Positions 18,310 through 26,639 of a stretch of DNA of 64,000 nt are shown piece after piece. Within the stretch, counting starts at the first letter, position 1. Every line of letters begins with the position of its first letter. Below the pieces are notes generated by a model. The model had not been told where the DNA came from, did not search any database, and saw only the letters and a list, made by a program, of their open reading frames with translations. The translations under genes and the position numbers were made by a program. This stretch comes from Methylobacter sp. (GTDB taxonomy: Bacteria; Pseudomonadota; Gammaproteobacteria; Methylococcales; Methylomonadaceae): contig NZ_JALOCF010000014.1 of NCBI RefSeq assembly GCF_023227905.1, positions 1 through 64,000 of the forward strand, given 5' to 3'.

Positions 18310-19743
18310 ATGAAAAAAATACTTTTTGTCACCAGTGAAGCCCACCCTTTAATTAAAACCGGCGGCTTGGCGGATGTTGCCGGCAGCCTGCCCAAGGCCT
18401 TGTCGGATCTGGGTGAAGATGTGCGCATTATCATGCCCAATTATCAGGCTATCAAAATGACCGACGAAGTTCGCTACCTGAGCACAGTCCATGTCAACAA
18501 TTATGCGGTGAATATTCTGGAAACCCGGCTGCCGGAAGCCAACGTCATCGTGTGGCTGGTAGATTGTCCGGAATTCTTTGATTTTCCAGGCAATCCCTAT
18601 GTTGATGAGCAAGGCGAGCTTTGGGAGAACAGCGCCGAACGTTTTGCGTTATTTTGCCGGGTCACAGTTGAAGTTGCGATGAACCGGAGCTGGCTGGATT
18701 GGAAACCCGACATCGTCCACTGCAACGACTGGCAAAGCGGACTTGTGCCTGCGTTGCTGTCACTGGAACACAACCGCCCCGCTACTGTTTTTACCATCCA
18801 TAACATGGCCTATCAGGGCATCTTTCCAAGCGCGACTTACCTTTCATTAAACCTGCCCGGTCAGCTTTGGAATATGAACGGCATCGAGTTTCATAACAGG
18901 CTGTCCTTTCTTAAAGGCGGCCTGGTCTATTCCGACCGCATCACCACGGTAAGTCCGACTTACGCCCAGGAAATCCAAACGGCCGACTTCGGCTATGGAC
19001 TGGAAGGCCTGCTAAGTTACCGAAAAGATTTTCTGAGCGGCATTATCAACGGCATAGATACCAATCATTGGAATCCGGAAACCGACGCCAACATCAAAAA
19101 AACATTCAACCACTTAACGCTGAATAACAAGCTTGTTAATAAAGAAGAGCTACAGCAAAGATTATCCCTGCCGATTGACAAAAACATTCCCATATTCGGG
19201 CTTATCAGCCGCTTGGTTGAGCAAAAAGGCATTGATCTGGTAATGGACTGTCTCCCCGAGATGCTCACTCACCCCCTGCAGTTTGTATTGCTTGGCAGCG
19301 GCAACAAAGAGTTTGAACAACGCCTGCAAGAGTTTGCCGAAAGCCATCCCGATAAAATATCGATCACTATCGGTTATGACGAAACGCTGGCGCATCTGAT
19401 TGAAGCGGGCGTCGATATTTTTCTGATGCCATCCCGCTTTGAACCCTGCGGTTTAAATCAGATCTACAGCCTACGCTACGGCACCGTGCCCGTAGTCAGA
19501 AAAACAGGGGGACTGGCCGACACCGTCATCGATACTCTCCCGGAAACGCTGAACGATAACACCGCAACAGGGTTTGTTTTCGATGAAGCAAGCCCCGGTG
19601 CATTGATGGAGGCCATTAAACGCGCGCTTATCTTATACAGCCTCCCTGAAACCTGGAAACAATTACAAATCAACGGCATGCAAAAAGACTATTCTTGGAC
19701 CAAGAGCGCCCAACAATACGTGGCTTTATATAACCAACTGTAA
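18310..19743 (+). CDS. glgA: Glycogen synthase (ADP-glucose)
   Basis: GT5 family enzyme extending alpha-1,4-glucan from ADP-glucose. It has 477 residues, a normal length. The N-terminal KTGGLADV loop binds ADP-glucose, HNMAYQGIF is present mid-domain, and the C-terminal domain contains SRFEPCGLNQIYSLRYGTVPVVRKTGGLADTV in two family-typical blocks. AAGGT lies five bases ahead of the ATG. It is separated from glgB by a heptamer-armed hairpin, so coupling with glgB may be partly attenuated. Confidence 0.97.
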   Translation: MKKILFVTSEAHPLIKTGGLADVAGSLPKALSDLGEDVRIIMPNYQAIKMTDEVRYLSTVHVNNYAVNILETRLPEANVIVWLVDCPEFFDFPGNPYVDEQGELWENSAERFALFCRVTVEVAMNRSWLDWKPDIVHCNDWQSGLVPALLSLEHNRPATVFTIHNMAYQGIFPSATYLSLNLPGQLWNMNGIEFHNRLSFLKGGLVYSDRITTVSPTYAQEIQTADFGYGLEGLLSYRKDFLSGIINGIDTNHWNPETDANIKKTFNHLTLNNKLVNKEELQQRLSLPIDKNIPIFGLISRLVEQKGIDLVMDCLPEMLTHPLQFVLLGSGNKEFEQRLQEFAESHPDKISITIGYDETLAHLIEAGVDIFLMPSRFEPCGLNQIYSLRYGTVPVVRKTGGLADTVIDTLPETLNDNTATGFVFDEASPGALMEAIKRALILYSLPETWKQLQINGMQKDYSWTKSAQQYVALYNQL

Positions 19744-19773
19744 TATCCCCTTTCATCAGACATAAATCCATAA

Positions 19774-19829
19774 AAACCAAGGCCATAACCGGCCTTGGTT
19801 TATCGGGTTAGGCTCGTTAACCCGATAAA
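19774..19829. terminator. Two abutting hairpins after glgA
   Basis: AAACCAAGGCC pairs with GGCCTTGGTTT (19774-19801), followed immediately by TTTATCGGGTTA pairing with TAACCCGATAAA (19799-19829). The two stems share three bases, so they exclude one another. The first resembles an intrinsic terminator with a short T-run. The second ends 29 bp before the next start. Confidence 0.75.
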
Positions 19830-19858
19830 CCACCCGGCAAGAATTAGTAAACACTCAA

Positions 19859-20629
19859 ATGACATTTAAATCAGCCCGTAGCGGATTCATCGTCGCCATC
19901 AGCATTATTGGCTTGTCGCACCTATTTTACGGAGTTAACTTATGGTGGCTGGCATTGCCAAGCACCATTTACCTGGCATTAACCGTTTACGGTTCGGCAG
20001 TCATTCAGTCCAACTTTCACGCCCATAGCTATTGCCAAGGGAATGTTTTGGAAAAAGCAATTGCCTTGTCGTTTGACGATGGCCCCAACCGGGAATACAC
20101 CCCCCAAGTGCTGTCAACCTTGGCACAATACAATGCGCCGGCAACTTTTTTTGTCATCGGCAAGAACATTCAGGGCAATGAAAGCATTTTGAAGCAAATA
20201 GATGCTCAGGGGCACAGCATTGGCAACCACAGCTATACGCACTCTTTTTATCTGGACTTTAAAAGCTTGCAAGGCTTTAAAAATGAGCTAAACATGACCG
20301 CCGAGCGTGTTTTTGACGTTATCGGCAAACGCATGAAACTGTTCCGCCCGCCTTTTGGCGTGACTACGCCTAATCTTGCCAAAGCCGCGAGCGCATTAAA
20401 TTACCACCTCATCGGCTGGAGCGTCCGTTCTTTGGATACTACGGCCGATTCCGCACAAGCCATAACCCGGCGCGTACAATCCCAAATCAAACCGGGCGCG
20501 ATTATCCTGTTTCATGACTCTTCGGATAAAACCATCGAAGCGTTAAAACAAACGCTGAATTTTGCGAAGGAGAACGGCTATAAAATTGTCAGTGTAGAGC
20601 GGCTTTTAAAGATTGATGCTTATGAATAA
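19859..20629 (+). CDS. Membrane-anchored polysaccharide deacetylase
   Basis: A 256-residue NodB-homology (CE4) protein. One or two N-terminal hydrophobic segments (about residues 9-45) anchor it, with the catalytic domain probably in the periplasm. Motifs in order are SFDDGPN (metal Asp-Asp), GNHSYTH (metal His-His), FRPPFG, IGWSVRSLDT and ILFHDS. It should remove N-acetyl groups from a GlcNAc polymer such as peptidoglycan or an exopolysaccharide; the substrate cannot be deduced. It follows the glgA terminator hairpins and may have its own promoter. Confidence 0.88.
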   Translation: MTFKSARSGFIVAISIIGLSHLFYGVNLWWLALPSTIYLALTVYGSAVIQSNFHAHSYCQGNVLEKAIALSFDDGPNREYTPQVLSTLAQYNAPATFFVIGKNIQGNESILKQIDAQGHSIGNHSYTHSFYLDFKSLQGFKNELNMTAERVFDVIGKRMKLFRPPFGVTTPNLAKAASALNYHLIGWSVRSLDTTADSAQAITRRVQSQIKPGAIILFHDSSDKTIEALKQTLNFAKENGYKIVSVERLLKIDAYE

Positions 20630-20907
20630 CTAATCGGCAGAGGGATGACATGAACACATCGTCTGCGAAAACCGCAAAAAGGTGGTTTGAAAGGCTGGGA
20701 CGGATGGGCTAACACGCCCGGCGGACATTCCTAGCCGGGACAATATCTATCGATTTAATCTGTAGTCTAGCTTTTTCTCGGCGGTAATAGACAGTGCTTA
20801 ACATCAATAATAAAAGAAAATTTCCCAGCAATTATCAGGAAAGTTACCCGATACCTTTTAACCGGTTTTATGAATAATAGGTCATTTTAATTAATAGCAT
20901 TAATGAC

Positions 20908-21438
20908 ATGAACCGTTTAACCTTAATATTATTGAGTTTCTTATCATTCCCCGTGGCCTCTCTTGCTCACGGCCCCACCCCGCAAAAAGCCAAAGAAAGC
21001 ATCACTATTAATGCCCCTGTCGATGAGGTCTGGAATGTAATCAAGCAATTCGATGCCATTGCCAGCTGGCATCCCGATGTCAAAGCCAGTTCAGGAGACG
21101 GCAAAAACGCCTCCGACGGCACCAGGACCATCACCCTGCAAAATGACGGGCAACTGGTGGAAAGCCTGGATTTTTATAGCGATAAAGATCATGAATACAA
21201 TTACCGCCTTAAAGTCGAAAACGTAACGGCATTTCCAGTCGGTTCGTACACCACCAACCTCCAGGTAACGGCCGGTAGCGACGCCAACACCAGCGTAGTC
21301 ACACTAAAAAGCCGATTCTATCGCGGCGATAGCGGCAATACCCCGCCGGAAAACCTGAATGACGCAGCAGCGGTTAAAGCGATGAATGCGTTTTTTAAGA
21401 ATGGTTTGGAAGGGCTAAAACAAAAGCTGGAGAAATAA
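20908..21438 (+). CDS. mxaD: MxaD, periplasmic methanol-oxidation accessory protein
   Basis: A 176-residue SRPBCC (START-like) protein with a signal peptide (residues 1-20, ending SLAHG). The conserved run is SITINAPVDEVWNVIKQFD followed by SWHPDVKAS. In Methylobacterium, MxaD is a periplasmic protein that improves electron transfer from MxaF to cytochrome cL. The location upstream of mxaB and mxaF supports that role. It is convergent with mxaB. The 278 bp upstream hold no gene. Confidence 0.85.
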   Translation: MNRLTLILLSFLSFPVASLAHGPTPQKAKESITINAPVDEVWNVIKQFDAIASWHPDVKASSGDGKNASDGTRTITLQNDGQLVESLDFYSDKDHEYNYRLKVENVTAFPVGSYTTNLQVTAGSDANTSVVTLKSRFYRGDSGNTPPENLNDAAAVKAMNAFFKNGLEGLKQKLEK

Positions 21439-21448
21439 AGATATTTTA

Positions 21449-21592
21449 GGCAAAAGGCGAAAGGCAAATGACGAAAGATGTTTTTTCACCTTTCGCCTTT
21501 ATGCCGATTCACAAGCTCCAGCTTGGAACCGGCGAAATCAGGATTTCACATCAGTTTGAATTGCCCCCCTTCGCCCTTCGCCTTTTATCATG
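21449..21592. repeat. Heptamer-armed palindrome between mxaD and mxaB
   Basis: GGCAAAAGGCGAAAGGC and its neighbours on the left face CACCTTTCGCCTTT and CCCTTCGCCCTTCGCC units on the right, over about 145 bp. The unit is again 7 bp (AAAGGCG/GAAGGGC). It lies between convergent genes and may terminate both. Confidence 0.75.
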
Positions 21593-21593
21593 A

Positions 21594-22250
21594 TTAATTC
21601 TCGCGTGCTTCAATAAGCCCTTGCCGACTGGCCAACAAAGTCAGCTCGGCCAACGTTTCCGCACCCATTTTTTCCTTGATGACGGTACCGTGGTTGCATA
21701 CCGTTTTATAACTCAAACACAATTTTTCCGCCGCTTTCCGAACGGTATAGCCATTCGCCAACAAACAAAACACATCAAACTCCCGAGGCGAAAGCAGCTT
21801 GATTTTTTCCGCTTCGTCCTGCTCGCCAGCCATCGAAACCGCCAGTTGCTGGGCAATCTCAGGATCGACATAAGTCCCGCCTTGGGCGATTTTATACACT
21901 GCGGTGACCAGCGTTTCAGGCACGCTGCTTTTAGTGATATAGCCCTTGGCTCCGGCTGCAAGCGCACGCGTCACATAGACCAATTCATTGTGAATGCTGA
22001 ATACCAGAATTTTACAGTGCGGATCGCGATTGAGCAGCCTCCTGATGCTCTCAAAACCGCCAATGCCCGGCATCGATAAATCCGTCACCACAATATCCGG
22101 GTGATGTTGATTGTACATTTGACAAGCAGACTCCCCCCGATCCGCCTCATAAATCTGCCCGATTTTATCGGATAAGGAAAGATAGGCTTTGTAACCCGTC
22201 CGAACCACGGCATGATCATCCACCAATAACACACTAATTTTACCCGTCAC
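21594..22250 (-). CDS. mxaB: MxaB, LuxR-family response regulator
   Basis: Two-component regulator with an N-terminal receiver domain (LLVDDHAVVRTG; phospho-acceptor Asp in VVTDLSMPG) and a C-terminal LuxR-type helix-turn-helix (LSPREFDVFCLLANGYTV, then KLCLSYKTVCNH). MxaB regulates methanol dehydrogenase genes in methylotrophs. The start is set at the GTG at 22250, because AAGGAG lies seven bases ahead; a TTG at 22304 would add 18 residues not expected in the family. It is divergent from mxaF across 450 bp. No sensor kinase lies beside it. Confidence 0.87.
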   Translation of the reverse strand: MTGKISVLLVDDHAVVRTGYKAYLSLSDKIGQIYEADRGESACQMYNQHHPDIVVTDLSMPGIGGFESIRRLLNRDPHCKILVFSIHNELVYVTRALAAGAKGYITKSSVPETLVTAVYKIAQGGTYVDPEIAQQLAVSMAGEQDEAEKIKLLSPREFDVFCLLANGYTVRKAAEKLCLSYKTVCNHGTVIKEKMGAETLAELTLLASRQGLIEAREN

Positions 22251-22361
22251 CACATCGCTCCTTAACGCATCAAAACAGCCATCATGCCTGTATATACGAG
22301 GCAAATCGATAGGAGCTTTTCCCGTTTTATATCGGCAAACACAGCGCCTGAGTTACCGACT

Positions 22362-22418
22362 GTCCACGAAAAGCACAAAAAAAAATCCTGTTGCGGAGAT
22401 TTCGTGTTTTTCGTGGAC
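22362..22418. repeat. Palindrome of the CCACGAA family in the mxaB-mxaF gap
   Basis: GTCCACGAAAAGCAC faces GTGTTTTTCGTGGAC with one mismatch around an AT-rich and GC-mixed centre. It is a short relative of the CACCACGAAG palindromes at 27.7, 32.2, 36.7, 50.6 and 52.9 kb. The rest of the 450-bp gap holds the mxaF promoter region and no gene. Confidence 0.8.
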
Positions 22419-22642
22419 GATTCTTTTGGCGGATTCATATGGAAATCACCTTAATCGTCACAGACAAACGGCACAGGAAGTTTTCTTGATTTATTTCGGG
22501 ATTTTTCCTGTCGATTTCCGGGCTTATTCCGTAACGCTACAAGCAAGCGCTCTCGTACTATGGGCGCCTGCTCAGCCCTGCCGCTCAATGAAGCATTGCA
22601 AACGTTTTGATCAAGAAAGCTAGTTACCTTACTCAACCTTTA

Positions 22643-22672
22643 TTGATACGCACGGGCTTGGCTTTATATAAG
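22643..22672 (+). promoter_or_regulatory. Candidate sigma-70 promoter of mxaF
   Basis: TTGATA, an 18-bp spacer, then TATAAG: each box matches consensus at five of six positions. It would give a leader of about 22 bases ahead of mxaF, containing TGGAGGA as ribosome binding site. Found by eye only. Confidence 0.35.
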
Positions 22673-22700
22673 TACAACAACCATCACCCCTGGAGGAACT

Positions 22701-24515
22701 ATGCGGATTTCCAAATTCACCCGCACCGCTGTCGCATCCGCTGTCTGTAGCGGCGCCTTATTATCGGTTTCGATACCGGCACAGGCTAACAAAGCCCTGG
22801 ACAGACTGTCAAAAGAAGATACCAACTGGGTCATGCAGACCAAAGACTACGGCGCAACCCACTTTAGCGATATGACCCAGATCAACGCGCACAACGTCCA
22901 GCATCTACAGCCGGTCTGGTCGTTTTCCACGGGCGTACTGAACGGGCATGAAGGCGGGCCGCTGGTTATTGACGGCATCATGTATGTGCATACCCCCTTC
23001 CCTAACAACATTTTTGCGATCGACCTGGATCAGCCGGACAAAATCCTGTGGGAATACAAGCCCAAGCAAAATCCCGCCGCCCGCGCGGTAGCCTGCTGCG
23101 ACGTAGTCAACAGGGGTTTGGCTTACGCGCCCGCCGGTGACGGTTATCCGGCGACTATTTTCCAGAACCAGCTGGACGGCCATATCGTCGCGTTAAACGC
23201 CAAGACCGGCGAGTTGCTGTGGAAAATGGAAAATTCCGACATTGCGATGGGTTCCACGCTGACCGTCGCGCCTTTTGTGGCCAAGGACAAAGTCATCGTC
23301 GGCAGCTCGGGCGCTGAATTGGGCGTCAGAGGTTACGCCACGGCCTATAACATTAAAGACGGCAAACAGGCTTGGCGCGTTTACGCCACCGGCCCTGATG
23401 AAGATATAAAACTCTCAAAGGATTTTAACAGCGCCAACCCGCATTACGGCCAGTTCGGACTGGGCCTTAAAACCTGGGAAGGCGATGCCTGGAAAATCGG
23501 CGGCGGCACCAACTGGGGCTGGTATGCGTTCGATCCTGACCTGGACATGCTCTATTACGGTTCGGGCAACCCCGCGCCGTGGAATGAAACCATGCGTCCG
23601 GGCGACAACAAATGGACGATGACCATTTGGGGCCGCGACATCAACACCGGCGAAGCGAAATTCGGCTATCAAAAAACGCCGCACGACGAATGGGATTACG
23701 CCGGCGTCAACTACATGGGCTTATCGGAGCAGCTCGTTGACGGGAAAATGACCAAACTGCTGACCCACCCCGACCGCAATGGCCTGGTTTATACCCTGAA
23801 CCGCGAAAACGGCGATTTGGTCAACGCCTTTAAAATCGACGATACCGTCAACTGGGTTAAAAAAGTCGATTTAAAAACCGGCCTGCCGGTTCGCGATCCC
23901 GAGTTTTCGACCCACATGGATCATGAAGCCAAAGGCATTTGCCCGTCCGCGATGGGTTATCACAACCAGGGTATCGAATCTTACGATCCGAACAAGAAAC
24001 TGTTCTTCATGGGCACCAATCATATCTGCATGGACTGGGAACCGTTCATGCTGCCTTACCGTGCAGGCCAGTTCTTTGTCGGCGCGACGCTGAACATGTA
24101 TCCGGGGCCTAAAGGCACCTTGGGACAAGTTAAAGCGATGAACTCCGTAACCGGCAAATTCGAATGGGAAGTCAAGGAGAAATTCGCGGTCTGGGGCGGC
24201 ACCACCGCAACAGCGGGCGACCTGGTTTTCTACGGCACCCTGGACGGTTACATCAAAGCGCTGGATTCACGAAACGGCAAGGAATTGTGGAAATTCAAAC
24301 TGCCTTCCGGCGTTATCGGCCACCCGATTACCTTTGGACATAAAGGCAAGCAGTATGTGGCGATTTACTACGGTGTCGGCGGCTGGCCCGGCGTTGGTTT
24401 AGTGTTCGACTTGCAAGACCCTACCGCGGGATTGGGTGCGGTCGGTGCGTTTAAAGAACTGGCCCACTACACACAACAAGGCGGCGGCGTGATGGTCTTT
24501 GCGTTGGGCTATTGA
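22701..24515 (+). CDS. mxaF: Calcium methanol dehydrogenase large subunit MxaF
   Basis: PQQ-dependent periplasmic enzyme, alpha chain of the alpha2-beta2 dehydrogenase; oxidises methanol to formaldehyde. It has 604 residues, a signal peptide to about residue 29 and vicinal Cys132-Cys133. WDYAG at 331-335 shows catalytic Asp332 with Ala334 two residues on, the hallmark of the calcium form, in contrast to the xoxF product. A strong TGGAGGA lies seven bases before ATG. It heads mxaFJGIRSACKL, but 340 bp full of palindromes separate it from mxaJ. Confidence 0.97.
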   Translation: MRISKFTRTAVASAVCSGALLSVSIPAQANKALDRLSKEDTNWVMQTKDYGATHFSDMTQINAHNVQHLQPVWSFSTGVLNGHEGGPLVIDGIMYVHTPFPNNIFAIDLDQPDKILWEYKPKQNPAARAVACCDVVNRGLAYAPAGDGYPATIFQNQLDGHIVALNAKTGELLWKMENSDIAMGSTLTVAPFVAKDKVIVGSSGAELGVRGYATAYNIKDGKQAWRVYATGPDEDIKLSKDFNSANPHYGQFGLGLKTWEGDAWKIGGGTNWGWYAFDPDLDMLYYGSGNPAPWNETMRPGDNKWTMTIWGRDINTGEAKFGYQKTPHDEWDYAGVNYMGLSEQLVDGKMTKLLTHPDRNGLVYTLNRENGDLVNAFKIDDTVNWVKKVDLKTGLPVRDPEFSTHMDHEAKGICPSAMGYHNQGIESYDPNKKLFFMGTNHICMDWEPFMLPYRAGQFFVGATLNMYPGPKGTLGQVKAMNSVTGKFEWEVKEKFAVWGGTTATAGDLVFYGTLDGYIKALDSRNGKELWKFKLPSGVIGHPITFGHKGKQYVAIYYGVGGWPGVGLVFDLQDPTAGLGAVGAFKELAHYTQQGGGVMVFALGY

Positions 24516-24602
24516 TAACAGCGCAATTATTCAGATGTGCTAGTTCCCAAGTTCCAGCTCTCGTCTTTATACACAAGTGTCTGCGGGACACCGCGTCACC
24601 CC

Positions 24603-24655
24603 CTCGTTCCCACGCGCTGCGTGGGAATGCAGTACTGGACGCGCTGCGTCCAGTA
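24603..24655. repeat. CGTTCCCACGC palindrome plus second palindrome, mxaF-mxaJ gap
   Basis: CTCGTTCCCACGC-GCT-GCGTGGGAATG is directly followed by TACTGGACGC-GCT-GCGTCCAGTA. Both stems share the same GCT centre. The first belongs to the family seen at 26.58 and 31.06 kb. Confidence 0.9.
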
Positions 24656-24658
24656 TAG

Positions 24659-24776
24659 GACGTAGGCCGGAATAAGCCCGCCCGGCGTCAGCAAGGGCGG
24701 GCATTTCCGGCAATCGGAGCGCCGGAAACACCAGTCCGTCGCTTAACGCGCGGACCGGCTTATTCCGGCCTACGTC
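24659..24776. repeat. 118-bp element with perfect 20-bp inverted ends, mxaF-mxaJ gap
   Basis: The terminal 20 bp at 24659-24678 (beginning GACGTAGGCCGG, ending AATAAGCC) are exactly complementary to 24757-24776. The interior is GC-rich with further short stems (GCCCGCCCGG, CATTTCCGGC). No coding potential; mobile REP/MITE-like element inferred. Confidence 0.85.
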
Positions 24777-24855
24777 AAGGTATGTATAACGATGAGAGCT
24801 ACAGTCTGGGAACTAGCGAAGTAGCTACATTAAACCGGCATTAACGAGAGTAAAT

Positions 24856-25695
24856 ATGCAGATAAACAAATTTTTAATAACGGCTTTGTGCTTGGGAAGC
24901 AGTTTGGCAATAAGCCAAGCCAAAGCTGAAGCCACCAAACCGCTAAAAGTCTGCGCGGCGGAAAACGAAATGCCTTATTCCAATAAGGCAGGCGAAGGCT
25001 TCGAAAATAAACTGGCAGAACTGGTCGGCAAAGCCCTGGACAGAAAAGTCGAATACGTTTACTGGAACGACCCGCGTTACTACATACGCGACACGCTGGA
25101 CAAAGGCTTGTGCGATCTGGCAATAGGCGTCGACAAAGGCGATCCCCGCGTCTTGACCACCCAGCCTTACTACCGATCCGGCTATGTTTTCATCTCGCGT
25201 GAAGCCGACAACCTGGACCTGCTTAACTGGGATAGCGAGGCATTACGCAAGGCGCAACGCATTGCTTTCATACCCGGCACGCCGCCCGAAGTGATGATGA
25301 AGGCTATCGGACGTTACAACGATATGTTCAATTATTCACAGGAATTGGTCGGATTTAAATCCAGGCGCAACCAGTACATCAAATACGAAGCCTCGAAACT
25401 GGTCTCCGAAATTTCATCAGGCCATGCCGAGATTGCCGCTCTTTGGGGCCCGTCTACCGCGCGTTATGTCAAAGCATCGTCCACGCCATTGGCGATGACG
25501 ATGATTCCCGACGACAACGTTCGCGCAGACGGGCAAAAAGTCGACTTTCATTTCAGCACATCGATGGGCGTCCGGAAAAACGATCCGTTCTTACTGGCTC
25601 AGTTGAACAAGGTTATCGAAGACAATCGGGATGAAATAACCGAGCTATTGGAAGAGGAAGGCATCCCTTTAGTCGATGAACCCGATGCGCCTTAG
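24856..25695 (+). CDS. mxaJ: MxaJ, periplasmic methanol dehydrogenase accessory protein
   Basis: A 279-residue family 3 solute-binding-like protein with a signal peptide (residues 1-24, ending AKAEA). The mature start KVCAAENEMPYSNKAGEGFENK parallels XoxJ of this window in two blocks. MxaJ is needed for active MxaFI and is thought to assist assembly. It is separated from mxaF by 340 bp but only 28 bp from mxaG, so mxaJGI form the tight part of the operon. Confidence 0.93.
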   Translation: MQINKFLITALCLGSSLAISQAKAEATKPLKVCAAENEMPYSNKAGEGFENKLAELVGKALDRKVEYVYWNDPRYYIRDTLDKGLCDLAIGVDKGDPRVLTTQPYYRSGYVFISREADNLDLLNWDSEALRKAQRIAFIPGTPPEVMMKAIGRYNDMFNYSQELVGFKSRRNQYIKYEASKLVSEISSGHAEIAALWGPSTARYVKASSTPLAMTMIPDDNVRADGQKVDFHFSTSMGVRKNDPFLLAQLNKVIEDNRDEITELLEEEGIPLVDEPDAP

Positions 25696-25723
25696 AAAAT
25701 CTTAAATAAATCAGGATCTACAA

Positions 25724-26197
25724 ATGAACAGAAAAAAATTATTAGCCATTGCGACTGTCAGTCTGGCGTTGACCAGCTCGGCAGCCTTGGCGGAAATAAC
25801 CTTTCGTAACGCCATTACCGGCGCGCCGCTGGATATGAGCGTCGCCAAATCGGGCGGTAACGAAGCCGTTTTCAATCAATTCAAGGAAACGGGCAAAAAC
25901 CCCTACAACGGCGATAAGGAAGCCATACAAAAGGGGCACGACCTTTATTTGACCGCCTGTTCCGGCTGCCACGGCCACGAAGCCGAAGGCAAACTAGGGC
26001 CCGGACTGGCGGACGACTACTGGACCTATCCGTCTGCCGCCACCGATCAGGGCTTGTTTGAAATCTTGTTCGGCGGCGCCAGCGGCATGATGGGGCCGCA
26101 ATACGTCAATCTATCGACCGATGAAATGCTGATGATCATGTCCTGGGTACGGGACATCTACACAGGTAATCCTAAAAAAGCCAAATGGTTAAAATAG
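25724..26197 (+). CDS. mxaG: Cytochrome cL, electron acceptor of methanol dehydrogenase
   Basis: A 157-residue periplasmic c-type cytochrome taking electrons from PQQ in MxaFI. A signal peptide spans residues 1-23 and CSGCH (79-83) binds haem covalently. Late Met residues in GGASGMMGPQY or LMIMSW could supply the sixth ligand. It is short for the family but complete. It lies between mxaJ and mxaI with 13-28 bp gaps. It may also serve XoxF, since no xoxG is present in the window. Confidence 0.93.
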   Translation: MNRKKLLAIATVSLALTSSAALAEITFRNAITGAPLDMSVAKSGGNEAVFNQFKETGKNPYNGDKEAIQKGHDLYLTACSGCHGHEAEGKLGPGLADDYWTYPSAATDQGLFEILFGGASGMMGPQYVNLSTDEMLMIMSWVRDIYTGNPKKAKWLK

Positions 26198-26210
26198 AGA
26201 GGAAACACAG

Positions 26211-26495
26211 ATGAAAAAAATGCTTTTAATTAATGCAGGCGTCGTGTTGGTGGCGTTGTCCTATTCGGCCATCGCCTACGACGGTCAAAATTGCAAGGAA
26301 CCAGGCGTTTGCTGGGAGCCCAAACCGGGCTACCCGGAAAAAGTGGCGGGCAGCAAGTATGACCCGAAACATGATGTCAATGAACTGAATAAGCAAGCCC
26401 AATCGGTTATAGAAATGGAAGAGCGCAATAAAAAACGCCAGGAACATTTAGCCAAGACCGGCAAGTTTGTTTATGACGTAGACGACATCGAATAG
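26211..26495 (+). CDS. mxaI: Methanol dehydrogenase small subunit MxaI
   Basis: The 94-residue precursor of the beta chain; after removal of the signal (about residues 1-22) a Lys/Glu-rich helix of about 70 residues wraps MxaF. The mature N-terminus YDGQNCKEPGVCWEPKPGYP is family-typical, with Cys28 and Cys34 forming the disulphide. The ribosome binding site GAGGAAA sits close before ATG. It is followed by a GTTCCCACGC palindrome before mxaR. Confidence 0.95.
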   Translation: MKKMLLINAGVVLVALSYSAIAYDGQNCKEPGVCWEPKPGYPEKVAGSKYDPKHDVNELNKQAQSVIEMEERNKKRQEHLAKTGKFVYDVDDIE

Positions 26496-26582
26496 CCATT
26501 GTTTTGGGCATAGATGCATTGCGCCTTTCTTCCCCTTGTGAGCCTGTTTGTATCTTATGCCCTTTTTTCTTTTTTATCGTTT

Positions 26583-26611
26583 CTCGTTCCCACGCGGCGC
26601 GTGGGAACGAG
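26583..26611. repeat. Perfect CTCGTTCCCACGC palindrome between mxaI and mxaR
   Basis: Thirteen-base arms CTCGTTCCCACGC and GCGTGGGAACGAG around GGC pair perfectly. The stem lacks a T-run, so it is more likely a repeat or RNA-stability element than a terminator. It ends 28 bp before the mxaR start. Confidence 0.9.
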
Positions 26612-26639
26612 GGGAAAACCAGCGTTTTTTATAAAGCTA

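Noticed and set aside
22251..22304. Longer mxaB reading frame from TTG
   Set aside because: AAGGAG sits seven bases before the GTG at 22250, and the receiver domain begins just after it.
26514..26639. N-terminal extension of mxaR
   Set aside because: The extension reads through a palindrome and is not part of MoxR-type proteins.
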